NCBI RefSeq assembly: GCF_017591425.1 | Contig: NW_024465777.1 | Location: forward strand, 3,410,001 to 3,474,000 | DNA length: 64,000 bases | Source: Ochotona curzoniae | Taxonomy: Eukaryota; Chordata; Mammalia; Lagomorpha; Ochotonidae | Direction: 5' to 3' | Shown here: piece by piece, positions 46,472 through 55,744 of the stretch | Numbering within the stretch: position 1 is the stretch's first letter | How the letters are laid out: each line of letters opens with the position of its first letter | Notes under the pieces: model-generated | What the model was told of the DNA's origin: nothing | Databases searched by the model: none | Seen by the model: the letters and a program-made list of their open reading frames with translations, nothing else | Program-made: the position numbers and the translations under genes

Positions 46472-49400
46472 CTAGGAGGAAGAAGAAAAGTTTTCAAAAT
46501 TTGAAACTTCTTTTCCGATCGTAACAACTCCTAGTTGAACAGTTATGGATAGAAATGGCCCATCTAGAACACGACCGGATGCTGCCGGCCAGGACAGCTC
46601 TGGGTCCGTACCGTGAAACAGCAAACACAAACTCGTCTTCAGAATGCTCTGACAGGAGCCCCGGGGCCTTGTGGAGAACACGGCCCCCAACTCGCCCTGA
46701 ACACGCCGGGATCCCATATGGGCGCCGGTTCTAGGTGATCTTCTATCACCTAGAAGATAACTGTTACACTAATAACCATGGCCAGACCACTCAATTATAC
46801 ATTCACTCTGTTCTAATACTCACAAATGCCATGGTTAAAACACAAGGAGGGCCTGGTGCAATAGTCTAGTGGCTAAAATCCTCGCCTTGAACGTGCCAGG
46901 ATCCCATATGGGGGCCGGTACATATCCCGGCAACCCCGCTTCCCATCCAGCTTCCTGCTTGTGGCCTGGGAAAGCAGTCAAGAACAGCCCAAAGCCTTGG
47001 GACCCTGCACCCACGTGGGAGATCTGGAGGAGGTTCCTGGCTCCTGGCTTCAGATTGGCTCAGCTCCAGCTATTGTGGCCACTTGGAGAGTGAACCATCA
47101 GATGGAAGTTCATCCTCTCTGTCTCCCCTCCTCTCTGTATATCCACCTTTCCAATAAAAATGAATAAATCTTAAAAAATAAAATGCACACACAAGAATAA
47201 CTGAGGCATCCTAATTACATTTTTGCTTCTTCAAATCAAATACTGGAAGAGTTGTTACACTGTTAAACCCTGACTTTCTTCAGACCTTTCCCCACCAACA
47301 CTTGGCATTTCCATCCCAAACCACGGGGACTCTACGAACAAATGCACCTCGCCCGCCTGTCGGCTACCGTCTCTGTCCGACTGTGTTCAAGCACCTTCCC
47401 AGCCCTCGCTGTGACCAGCGTGCAGACCCCAGTGCCCTCTGGGTACTCACTGCTTCTCCAGATCGAGCACCATCCTGTCGATCTCCTGCGCGGAGGGCAC
47501 GTGGGTGCCATGCAGAAGACTGTTGGCTGTCGGGAAAAAGTCTTCTTCACTGAAAAGACAGCAAAACAGACTTCCGGTCACACCAGGAGCACTCCGCTGC
47601 CAAGCTGCACACCGACGCTCTCTCATCACAGGAGAGAAAATGCACGCAACACACGTTCCCCACGGGCCCCAACCTTCATGGGCTTCTTGTCACTGTTGGT
47701 GTTCTTTTAAAGGAAATACAGAAGCAGAAAGGACCAAAGCAACCGACTCCCACGCCTCGGGGCCACAGGCTTACCACAGCCATAAAAATGTTATTCAAGC
47801 TTGGAATGAGAGCTTCCGAACAGGAGCTCTCCCCGCTACAGCAGGGTTTGCAAATGACAGTCCACCACCTGGCGATGGTTGTGAGTTTTTTTTTTTTTTT
47901 CAAATTTCTTCAATTGGAAGACAGCGTGGCAGAGATCTCACATCCATTACTTTTACTCCCCGAGTGCCCCCAGAAATGGGGGCTTGCCAAGCCCAAAATC
48001 AGGAGTTAACAATTTCACCCACGTCTCCCACATGGGTGGCAGGAACTCAAGAACTAGAGCCATGAGCCCGGGGTGGTAGCCTAGTGGCTAGAGTCCCCCC
48101 CTTGCATGCAACAGAATCTCATATGGCTGCCAGTACATATCCCTGCTGCTCCACTTCCCATCCAGCTCCCTGCTTGTGGCCTGGGAAAGCAGTTGAATAG
48201 TCCAAGGCCTTGGGACCCTGCACCTGTGTGGGAGACCTGGAGGGGGTTCCTGGCTCCTGGCTTTAGATGAGTTCAGCTCTGGCCTTTGTGGCCATTTGGG
48301 GTGTGAAACAGTGGATGGAAGATCTTTCTTTCTGTGTCTCCTTCTCTGCATATCTGCCTTTCCAATAAAAAAAAAAATCTTTTAAAAGGTAAAATAAAAA
48401 AAGGGCCCAGCATGATAGCGTAATGGTTAAAGCCTCGCCTTGAACACACTGGCATGCCATATGGACGCAGGTTCTAATCCCAGCAGCTCCACTTCCCATC
48501 CAGCTCCCTGCTTGTGGCCTGGGAAAGCAGTAGAGTACAGCCACAAGCCTTGGGACTTCTGCAATGGTGAGGAAGACTCAGAAGAAGCTCCTGGCTCCTG
48601 GCTTCAGATTGGCTCAGCTCCAGCCGCTGCAGCCACATGAGGAGTGAAGCATCAGACAGATATTCTTCTCTGTCTCTCCTCCTCTCTGTATATCTGCCTT
48701 TCCAATAAAAAGATACATAAATCTTTATTTTTGACTTTTACTTATATATTTTCAAAGAACAACAACAACAAAAGAACTAGAGCCATGAACAGCCTCCTCC
48801 AGGTTCTTGCAAGAAGCTGGATCAGAGACACAGCACTGCTGAGACCTGAACCAGCATTCTGTATGAGATACAGACGCTCCACTGCCCACAATGCACTCAC
48901 TGGCACAGTCACACCTAGTCACGGTGGCTGCCATAGCAGCCACCTTTGCACCATCCTAACTGTCCTAACTCCAAGTGTGGCGAACAGAGACTCTGGGGCT
49001 AACCATTCAGTACTCGGCCTTTGCGAAGTCCAGCCAGGTGGTTAGCCGTACCTGCTGGGTAGTGAACAGAGGTCACTCTCAGAGTGCTGACGCAGCCTCC
49101 TCACTGCAGGAAAGGTCTCTGAGGGAGACACATGCACCCACACACCCACGCCTCCTCAGGACGGAAAGGGGACCCGCGGGTACTTATGCACTCACTGCTT
49201 CTCTCTCAGTCTCTCATAGGCCTCCATGTCAGGCTTGATCTGCTTGGTCAGTCTATGGTACTGACGTAGCTGGGCGGCAGCATAATCTAAAAACAAAATG
49301 AGAATTAGAGTTGATGCATTTCCTTGCTCGGTACCACGCTGGAAAAAAGCATGACTAAGTAATGCATACACAAGACATTAATTTATGCCCAGCTTAAACA

Positions 49401-51698
49401 AAACAGTAACAGGATCCTGGCTGAAGTACAGGACTTTTTTTACTTTGCCCAGTGAGGGATTTGCATTTTTCTTGGGCTTAGGATAGCAGCTCAGCGCGCA
49501 CATCCTCTTAACGCCAGCAATGCTGCAGGCAACTCCTGCCTAACAGGCCAGGTCAACAGTCAAGTTCCACCAATGTCAAGGTTACCCGAGAATCCAAGAT
49601 CGGGGTTTTTCCTCTTTTTCTTCCTCTCCCATCTCTCGGCATCCTCTGCGCTGATCTCCAGCAGTTTCACCTTCTCATAGTCTTCGCCTCTCGCTGCACA
49701 TTCCTAAGAAGAGATACAGAGCAGGCACTTGGGCCAGCCCAAACGCCAGCCTGGACGCCCACATCCTACAGCAGAGGCCCAGGTGGGAGACCTGCTCCGC
49801 CCCTGCTTGCGGTGACCTGCTCACGCACACTGCAGGACGCAGCAGGGGAACCCAAGCGGCTGACTCCCGCCACCCAGCCAGGAGTCAGCACTGAGCTCCC
49901 AGGTCCGGGTTCTGGTCTGGCCCAGCCCTCGCAGCGACAGGAATTTGGGGAGTCAACCAGAAGGTAGGCTGGAGTGTGCTCAGTCTCTGCCTCTCAAATG
50001 TCTCAAGAGAAAAGCCAATACCTACAATTATGTTATAAGTAATTATTTGATTGAGTTTAAATCAAGAAACAGTCAACAAAGACATCAAGGAACACTTTAA
50101 GAAGAATGACTAATATCTGAAAAAAACTTGGGAATCTGCTATGGGATATAAGCGAACACATGTGTCAGGTCTTGTTTTAAACAATCTGTAAACATTAACT
50201 CACTTAATTTATAACTAACTCAAATAACTGATTGTAATCCCATTGTTACAGCTGAGAAAACTGGAATACAAAACAGTTCAATAATTGGCCTGAGGGTGGG
50301 TGCTGTTGTGCCAAACCACCACTTCGGACGCCGGGATCCCAGCTCCTCCACTTCCATCCATTTTCAGCTAATACATCTTCAGAAGTACGACCACCCAGCT
50401 ACTTGAGCCCCTACTAACCACGTGCGGGGCCAGCAAAGAGCTCTAGGCCCCTGGCTTCCGCCTGACCCAGCCCTGGCTGGGAGGGCACTACGGGGTGTGG
50501 ACAGGAGTTCATAGCTGCACCTCTCACTCTGCCCTTCAAGATGAAAATTTTTAAAAAGAAGCATTAAAAAAATAATAATTCTGTGAAACATGATGGCTGG
50601 GCAAGAGCAGAGTTGGGATCTCTGGCGTTTAGCTCTGACACCTGCTCCAGGATAAGGAGCCCAAGCCCGCGGCCCGGTTAGGACCCAGCAGAAGGAAGAC
50701 ACCACTCAGCAGAACAATGGAGAGACGGGCCTCACCTTTTTCTTTTCTTCTTCCTGAAGTTCCCACTCCAAACGAGCTTTTTTGGCTTCCCAATTTGCAG
50801 GTAACTTGAGTCTTTTATCTTCTTCCACAACTTCCTGGTGATTTAATTTCCGAGCTTCATTCTAAAACCATGAAACAGCAGAGACTTTAGCCTCTGAGAG
50901 CAAGGCCACCTCGCTGCCTTCCTAGAAGGGCTTGTGGATGACTCCCAAGTGACCCAGCGGTCTCCAGCCCTCAGCTCTTATTTCCCTAGGTACATTTATT
51001 TTTGTTGGAGCAGAAACAGAACTTTTCAAACAGAAATAAATTAAGCCCAATGTGGCCGGGTTGGGGCTGGGGCACTAGGGTGTGTTCTCAAAGCCATGGC
51101 CACGACCTGCAGGCGAGCGTTCTAAGCAATCAAGTTGCCCCAGGCCTGTGGGCCTATTCCCTGACCACATGCTCAGCGCCTGGGCAAGTGTCAGCTGTAT
51201 TGTCCTGATCTCCTGACCACACCCTTGTGGCTGGGGCAGGTGCCAAATGTGCCATGCTGGTCTCCTGACCACACGCCCGGGGCCAGATGCTAGCTGTGGC
51301 GTCCTGGTCCCCTGACCACACCCCAGGGGCCCAGGCAGATGCCCTCCGGACGCCCCTCCGGAATCACTCACCCGCTTTAGATGCAGCTCCCGGAATTTGC
51401 GCAGTCTCTGCTCGCGCTTCTGGGCCGCCAGCTCCTCGGCCGCCGTCAGCACCCCTTCCTCCGCACTGTCCCCCGGGACCTGCACGAGGAGGACGAGCTG
51501 CGGTCGGGGCCGGTTTGGGCTGCTCCCACCACAGCCCCGGCCGAGTCCTCGCGGATCCCGGCGACCAACCCGCGCGTCCGCGCCTCCCCAGCCCGACGCC
51601 CAGCTTCGTCTCCACCTGTGTGGCCCCTACTTCTAATTTTCACTAAAACCCCTAGGTAAGGCGGAGGCACTCACCTGTATTTCTGTCGCGGCCGCCAT
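46306..51698 (-). CDS. SYF2: SYF2 pre-mRNA-splicing factor, seven coding exons
   Basis: SYF2 (p29, GCIP-interacting protein) is a small nuclear protein of the spliceosome, associated with the NineTeen/Prp19-linked complexes in activated spliceosomes. Seven exons of 24, 108, 126, 118, 91, 99 and 166 nt sum to 732 nt, i.e. 243 residues plus TAG. All introns are GT-AG and phases agree. Residue layout: a variable N-terminus; a charged helical region (about 20-115) with '[18 protein letters not shown]', '[10 protein letters not shown]' and a KKKRK basic stretch; then the conserved SYF2 C-terminal half with 'LLHGTHVPS', '[19 protein letters not shown]' and the ending 'NLERGTAV'. There are no frameshifts or internal stops, so the gene looks functional. 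The N-terminus ([12 protein letters not shown]) differs from my recollection of human; the rest is near identical. Confidence 0.97.
46691..46733 (+). mobile_element. SINE head fragment
   Basis: 'atcccatatgggcgccggtt' and flanking bases match the young SINE consensus over about 40 bp, with no body or tail. It is followed by 'taggtgatcttctatcacc', which can fold on itself. Confidence 0.75.
46850..47178 (+). mobile_element. C-type SINE in SYF2 intron 6
   Basis: Head 'gggcctggtgcaatagtcta', then body, then tail 'ccaataaaaatgaataaatc'. Antisense relative to SYF2. Confidence 0.92.
47451..47549 (-). CDS. SYF2: SYF2 exon 6
   Basis: Acceptor 'ttttcag|tgaag', donor 'agca|gtgagt'. Starts by completing a His codon and ends two bases into a Gln codon. 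Encodes '[17 protein letters not shown]' and the following 'EIDRM' helix. Confidence 0.97.
47886..48063 (-). mobile_element. Old SINE, 3' half, interrupted
   Basis: Antisense T-run and body to 'aagaactagagccatga', then continued at 48,772-48,905 after two inserted SINEs. Confidence 0.8.
48066..48400 (+). mobile_element. C-type SINE inserted in an older SINE
   Basis: Head 'cccggggtggtagcctagtg', then body, then tail 'ccaataaaaaaaaaaatc'. Its insertion duplicated 'aagaactagagccatga' (about 48,049-48,065 and 48,772-48,788), with the next SINE lying inside the same duplication. Confidence 0.92.
48402..48735 (+). mobile_element. C-type SINE landed at the tail of the preceding SINE
   Basis: Head 'gggcccagcatgatagcgta' directly after the A-rich tail, then body, then tail 'ccaataaaaagatacataaa'. 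Confidence 0.92.
48772..48905 (-). mobile_element. Old SINE, 5' half, interrupted
   Basis: Resumes with the duplicated 'aagaactagagccatga' and continues through 'gcaagaagctggatcagaga' to a diverged head. Confidence 0.75.
49196..49286 (-). CDS. SYF2: SYF2 exon 5
   Basis: Acceptor 'tttttag|attat', donor 'agca|gtgagt'. Completes the Asp codon of '[19 protein letters not shown]' and ends in 'ERLREK' plus two bases of a His codon. Confidence 0.97.
49287..49585 (-). other. SYF2: SYF2 intron 4
   Basis: 299 bp, GTAACC...TAG. No repeats seen. Confidence 0.9.
49586..49703 (-). CDS. SYF2: SYF2 exon 4
   Basis: Acceptor 'cttag|gaatg', donor 'tcgg|gtaacc' (a weaker donor than the other five). Encodes '[20 protein letters not shown]' and '[15 protein letters not shown]' plus the first base of an Asp codon. 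Confidence 0.97.
49850..50010 (+). mobile_element. Old SINE remnant in SYF2 intron 3
   Basis: Body-like 'tctggcccagccctcgcagc' and 'ggagtcaaccagaaggtagg'. The tail is poor. Confidence 0.5.
50288..50560 (+). mobile_element. Old SINE in SYF2 intron 3
   Basis: Head 'gagggtgggtgctgttgtgc', body 'ccgggatcccagctcctcca', and tail near 'cttcaagatgaaaattttt'. Confidence 0.65.
50736..50861 (-). CDS. SYF2: SYF2 exon 3
   Basis: Acceptor 'ttttag|aatga', donor 'aaag|gtgagg'. 42 whole codons starting '[20 protein letters not shown]' and ending in a Glu/Lys-rich helix 'EEEKKK'. Confidence 0.97.
50862..51371 (-). other. SYF2: SYF2 intron 2
   Basis: 510 bp, GTGAGT...TAG. Contains a roughly 52-bp tandem array at 51,161-51,345. 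Confidence 0.9.
51161..51345. repeat. Tandem array of about 52 bp in SYF2 intron 2, with four RUNX-type cores
   Basis: 'ctgaccaca' starts at 51,161, 51,213, 51,265 and 51,312 (spacings 52, 52, 47), each followed by a GC-rich half containing 'ggggc.aggtg'-like sequence. Each start contains GACCACA, which fits the RUNX core RACCRCA. Binding is not established. Confidence 0.75.
51372..51479 (-). CDS. SYF2: SYF2 exon 2
   Basis: Acceptor 'gtgcag|gtccc', donor 'agcgg|gtgagt'. 36 whole codons, including 'DSAEEG' and '[18 protein letters not shown]'. Confidence 0.96.
51480..51674 (-). other. SYF2: SYF2 intron 1
   Basis: 195 bp, GTGAGT...CAG. Very GC- and CpG-rich, part of the promoter CpG island. 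Confidence 0.9.
51675..51698 (-). CDS. SYF2: SYF2 exon 1, coding part
   Basis: Eight codons (MAAATEIQ) ending CAG|gtgagt. The start ATG lies in 'ggcttgtaatggcgg'. The next exon has no in-frame ATG early enough to give the family N-terminus, and the total of 243 residues supports this start. Confidence 0.93.
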
Positions 51699-51960
51699 TA
51701 CAAGCCTCTTCCTCCACTTCCGGCAACAACACCGAGGACTTCTGCCAGTATTTGGCTTGCCTACGCAAATAAACTATAAGCCCCGCCCCCTACGGGAGCC
51801 TCAGGGACGTAGGACCAATCCCTGCCCTTTCTAGGGGTGACGGGTTTTTTGATTGGGCAGAGCCTGTGGCAATCGCAGAAGGCTGCTGAGGCCAGACCGG
51901 GGGAGAAAAAATGGTGAGAAAGCGGTTCCGAGAGGGTGATTGGCAAAGGTGGCTGAAAAG
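51699..51960 (-). promoter_or_regulatory. SYF2: SYF2 promoter and 5' UTR, CpG-rich
   Basis: ETS site CCGGAAGT (minus, 51,716-51,723) 18 bp before the ATG, GC box 'ccccgccccc' (51,781-51,790), and CCAAT boxes at 51,815-51,819 (plus) and 51,851-51,856 and 51,938-51,943 (minus). No TATA box was seen. This is typical of a housekeeping CpG-island promoter. Confidence 0.8.
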
Positions 51961-51997
51961 CCATTCCTCCTCACGCGGGTCTTTACGTTAGCAGCTA

Positions 51998-52100
51998 GCC
52001 TGGAGGCAACAAATAGATGGGTTTTGTTATGTTAATCCAGTCTGTTATTTATGATGTTTGATCGACGAGTTTAAGCCGTTTACATTAAGGGTTAATATGA
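51998..52100 (-). pseudogene. L1 ORF2 N-terminal remnant
   Basis: Encodes a recognisable ORF2 endonuclease-domain beginning (NVNGLN..., ...NPSICCLQ) with two in-frame stops. The rest of ORF2 is absent. Confidence 0.7.
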
Positions 52101-52262
52101 ATGGGTGGTAATTTGGTCCTGTCATTTTAGCAATGGGTTGTTCGTTAATTTAGTCTTCTGTTGTTATTTTACTGGGATGTTCTTCTTTACTGGGATGTTG
52201 TTATTTTACTGGGATGTTCTTCACTTGCCTTTGGTTTTGGTGGGTGCTATTCCTTTTCTCTG

Positions 52263-53026
52263 TCAAGACAATCTCTTTATCATTTGTAGGACAGGTTTGA
52301 AAGAGGCAAATTCTTTTAACTTTTCTTTACTGTGGAAGAATTTTATTTCATTTTCAAAGATTTCATTTTCAAAGACAACGGAAAGTTTTGCTGGGTTAAT
52401 TATCCTAGGCTGACAATTTTTTGCTTTTAGAATCTGGAATATGTCACTCCATTCTCTTCTTGAGTTTCCTGTGAGAAATCTCCTGTGAATTTAATTGGCA
52501 TTCCTTTATATGTCAATTGATTTTTTTCACGTGCACACTTAAGGATTTTTTCCTTATGTTCGATTGAAGAGAGTTTGATCATCATGTATCGTGGTGAAGA
52601 TCACTTTTGGTCAAGTCTGTAGGGGTTCTGTGCCCCTCCTGGATGTTGTTTCCCAATTCTTTCTCTAGATTAGGGAAATTCTTTCTTATTATTTCATTGA
52701 ATATACCTTTAATCCCAGTTTCTCTTTCTGCACCTTCTGGGACTCCCATAACTCTTATATTTGGGCTTATAATAGTGTCTTTCAATTCTTGAATACTTTT
52801 TTTTTTTTAAGTCTGATCCAGCTCTGTTTCCAGCCCTTTTGTTTGTTTGTTTTCCCCTGGTGACAAGAAATATCTTCTAATTATGAGATTCTTTCTTCTG
52901 CTTGCTTCATTCTATTTTGGAGACTCTCCAATGTATTTTTAATTTGCTCCACTGTATTCTTCATCTTATATCAGCTTTCATTTGATTCATTTCCAGTGTG
53001 ACATATTCCTTGAATGCATGCTTTTC
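52263..53026 (-). pseudogene. L1 ORF1 remnant (RNA-binding protein)
   Basis: Coiled-coil part 'NTVEQIKNTLESLQNRMKQ' near 52,900-52,960. RRM/CTD part with 'MGVPEGAERETG', 'NFPNLEKELG' and 'EGHRTPTD' (about 52,590-52,750). C-terminal part 'LKAKNCQPRIINPAKLS', ending in TGA at 52,263. Frameshifts and stops make it non-functional. A 15-bp in-frame duplication gives FENEIFENEI near the end. Confidence 0.8.
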
Positions 53027-53036
53027 GTGTTACTCA
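53027..53036 (+). repeat. Target duplication of the inserted L1, left
   Basis: 'gtgttactca', with near-identical 'gtgtcactca' at 53,648-53,657. Confidence 0.65.
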
Positions 53037-53647
53037 TTTTTTTTTTTTATTGTTGCTTACATTGTATTATGTAGTACAGTTTTATAGGCGCTGGGGATTC
53101 CCCCCACCCCTCCCATACCCCTCCCCCCATGGTGGATTCCTCCACCTTGTTGCATAACCATAGTTCAAGTTCAGTTGAGATTCATTGCTTGCAAACACAT
53201 GCCTAGCATAAAGTTCAGCGTCTTATTGTCCAGAGAAGTTCAGTGGCCTCTTGGGGAGACCTTCTATGGTCTGAAGATAGGTCTAACAGAGTAAAGATCC
53301 GGTCAGTTAAAAGCCCCAACAAGGCCTCAGTATCAATATACAACATTATGGAATTAATTGACATAGTATTGGGTAAACAATATGTTAAAAATAATGCAAG
53401 TTCCATTCTTCGAAACATCTGGGTTGAGACAGTATCAATGACAGGTTCCATTGTTGATAAGAAGTTTTATAACAAGTGTTTTGAATTGTGTATCCCCATT
53501 TTCTCAATGTCTTCCTCAGTAAACTCTGAAGTTGGCAAAGGCTTTTGCTCCTTTGCAGAGCAGTCTTCAGTAATATTAATTGTGGCTTTGCCTCCTCTTT
53601 TGCTCTTGGTCAATGTACTTCTAGTTAGAGTCTTCTCCTTCTAAGCT
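53037..53647 (-). mobile_element. 5'-truncated L1-type insertion with A-tail
   Basis: In minus orientation it ends in a G-rich tract, 'ggaggggtatgggaggggtg', then 'ataaaactgtactacataat', 'caataaaa' and an A-run: the architecture of an L1 3' UTR. It interrupts the older L1's ORF1 and is flanked by a 10-bp duplication with one mismatch. The upstream 400 bp contains open frames whose identity I cannot assign. Confidence 0.7.
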
Positions 53648-53657
53648 GTGTCACTCA

Positions 53658-54740
53658 CAGGTCTACAGTACAATTTTACTTATTGTGGTTGGTACACGGC
53701 TCTTTGTTTGCAGTCAGTTGTGCCACTCCCTCCAGTGAGTTCCAGGTCTGGGTTCTTATGTTAGATTTCCACCATGGTCTCTAGCCCCAGCTCTGGGCTC
53801 ACCAGTCTCCACCTCCTGTGATACTGTGCTGAGGCTGCACCATTGCCTGTACAACCTTTTTCCCAGTTCCTGTTAGAGTTCCCAGGAATAGGAATACACC
53901 AGGTGTCCTATATAATTAGAATGTTGTTGATGATGATCTTGTTGGAACCTGTTGGCTCTTAGGTCTGAGGGTCCCCACAGACCTATTTTGATTCATACGA
54001 TGCCAAAGTCAGTATTATTTTCCCTGTGGGACCACTACAATGCACTGAGCTCAGTGAGGTTGCTCCCAGCTCAGCTCATGTGCAGCTCACTGTTGTCGCT
54101 GCAGTCTTAAAGATTTCCACACTGTGCAAAATGACACCTGATGAGCCACTACTAGAGTTCTTGATCTGCTGGCCATCACGTCTGAGGGCTACTCAGACCT
54201 ATCTTGGGTGGAACCTGTAGGATGCCACGTTGTTGCAGTTCACTCCCAGCTCAGTGCATGTGCACTGTTGTCCATAACTTTTGCCTCCCTATACAAAATG
54301 GTGCCCAATTCGGCTCTAGAGGGCAGACTGGGCTGTGAAATCTACCCTGTTTCCACACCACCTGTCTGGGATCTGCTGCTCTCTTTCTGCTCCTGACAAA
54401 ACCAAACAGACCAGCAGGACAAGCAGTTTATTTTTTGTTTGGGTTCACCTCCTGAGCTCCCAGTTAACAGCCTTTCTCACCTTGTTGCTGGTGGAGTTCT
54501 GGCTGCTGGTGGAGTTCAGATAATGGTTAACCAAATATTGCCGGGGTATATCAGTCGCTGCAACACCACACCGTTATGTCTACTGCCTTCCTGTGTCTGT
54601 CAGTCTCCAGGTACCCCTCTGCTGTTGTTCTGTCCTCTCTTATTTCCTGGAATGTGCCCTCTCTGTTTCTCACTGGCTAATGTTTCTCTGTCGGTTTAAA
54701 TTTGTCCTTACCCTACTCTGCCATCTTGATTCTCTGGGTT
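53658..54740 (-). promoter_or_regulatory. L1 5' UTR of the older element
   Basis: About 1.1 kb, moderately GC-rich, between the ORF1 remnant and the L1 5' end. L1 5' UTRs carry sense and antisense promoters as a class. Activity here is unknown. Confidence 0.6.
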
Positions 54741-55239
54741 GCTGTTTTTTTTAGAACTGAAAAAGAATGTGGTGTGAGTCTAGAAGTTCAACACTATTTG
54801 TGTTGGTAAAACTGAAGAAAAGGAAATTCTGCATATGCTAGAAGGACTGAAATTGGCCCCAGCTCTAGGGCACACATTGTGGTAGTAGCTACAGAAGCAT
54901 TTACTCATGATTCCTACATAAAACATTGGTGTGGATTTCTGTTACAGGTACAGTCCACCACACAGCGGTAAAATAACTCATGAGGTTCTTCATTTCAGTT
55001 TTTTTAAGCTTAAAAATAAATGGGGTAGCTCTCTATATTAATTTGGAAAGATCTCTAAACAAAAGTGGAAAATGCAAAGTGCAGAAGTTTGTATATGATA
55101 TGCTCTATTTGGGGGTATTCGTAGGTTGACTATTACTGAGAATATGTTGTCTCAACAAATTTGAAGACTCGAAAAGAAGCTAATAGACATAGCAAGGTTC
55201 CAGTCCTGCAAGGGACACTGGATCCCACAAGGGATGATC
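54741..55239. other. Unique, AT-rich intergenic sequence
   Basis: No repeat or gene recognised. Confidence 0.45.
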
Positions 55240-55388
55240 TGGGACCCGGCTCCATTTCCCCTCTAGCTTCCTCAGAACACACAGCCTGTAAAGAGAACTG
55301 GATTGAGTTCAGGGCTCCTGGCCTCAGCCTGGCTCAGCCACAGCTACTGAATTTAGAGTGAATCGGCAATTAGAAGGATTCCTCTGTC
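55240..55388 (+). mobile_element. Old, partial SINE
   Basis: Body-like 'cagggctcctggcctcagcc' and 'gtgaatcggcaattagaagg'. A younger SINE is inserted in its CT-rich end. Confidence 0.5.
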
Positions 55389-55400
55389 TCTTGATATCTT

Positions 55401-55731
55401 TTTTTTTTTTTAAAGATTTATTTTTATTATTTTTCATTGGAAAGGCGGATATACAGAGAGGAGAGACAGAGAGGAAGATCTTCCATCCGATGATTCACTC
55501 CCCAAGTGAGCGCAACGGGCCGATACTATGCCGATCCGAAGCCAGGAGCCTCTTCCGGGTCTCCCACGCGGGTGCAGGGTCCCAAAGCTTTGGGCCGTCC
55601 TCGACTGCCTTCCCGGGCCACAGGCAGGGAGCTGGAAGGGAAGCAGGGCTGCCGGGATTAGAACCGGCACCCATATGGGATCCCGGGCATGCAAGGCGAG
55701 GACTTAACCACTTGCGCCACCGCGCCGGGCC
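55401..55731 (-). mobile_element. Young C-type SINE with exact target duplication
   Basis: Antisense A-tail, body with few changes, head 'cttaaccacttgcgccaccg'. 'cttgatatcttt' flanks it on both sides (about 55,390-55,401 and 55,732-55,743). Confidence 0.95.
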
Positions 55732-55744
55732 CTTGATATCTTTA

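Larger units (their letters stand above)
46472..47450 (-). other. SYF2: SYF2 intron 6
   Basis: 979 bp, GTGAGT...TAG. Contains a 43-bp SINE head fragment (46,691-46,733) next to small palindromes and one full-length sense SINE (46,850-47,178). Confidence 0.9.
47550..49195 (-). other. SYF2: SYF2 intron 5
   Basis: 1,646 bp, the longest intron. About half is SINE: an old copy split by a pair of younger ones. Confidence 0.9.
49704..50735 (-). other. SYF2: SYF2 intron 3
   Basis: 1,032 bp, GTGAGG...TAG. Holds two old, diverged SINE remnants. Confidence 0.9.
51998..54740 (-). mobile_element. Old L1, 5' end present, ORF2 mostly missing
   Basis: In minus orientation it starts near 54,740 with 'caagatggcagagtaggg', typical of a mammalian L1 5' end. 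A GC-rich 5' UTR follows (to about 53,658), then ORF1 remnants, a short spacer and the first ~30 codons of ORF2 ('NVNGLNSSIK', with stops). It stops abruptly at about 51,998, roughly 300 bp upstream of the SYF2 ATG. A younger L1 is inserted at 53,037-53,647. Confidence 0.8.

Noticed and set aside
51901..51960. Possible divergent first exon on the plus strand ('aaatggtgagaaag')
   Set aside because: Only a chance ATG next to GTGAG. No downstream exon could be found before the L1.
53215..53644. Open frames of 78 and 133 residues in the inserted L1 segment
   Set aside because: They lie antisense or out of register within an L1-type 3' end. I cannot link them to a known protein.
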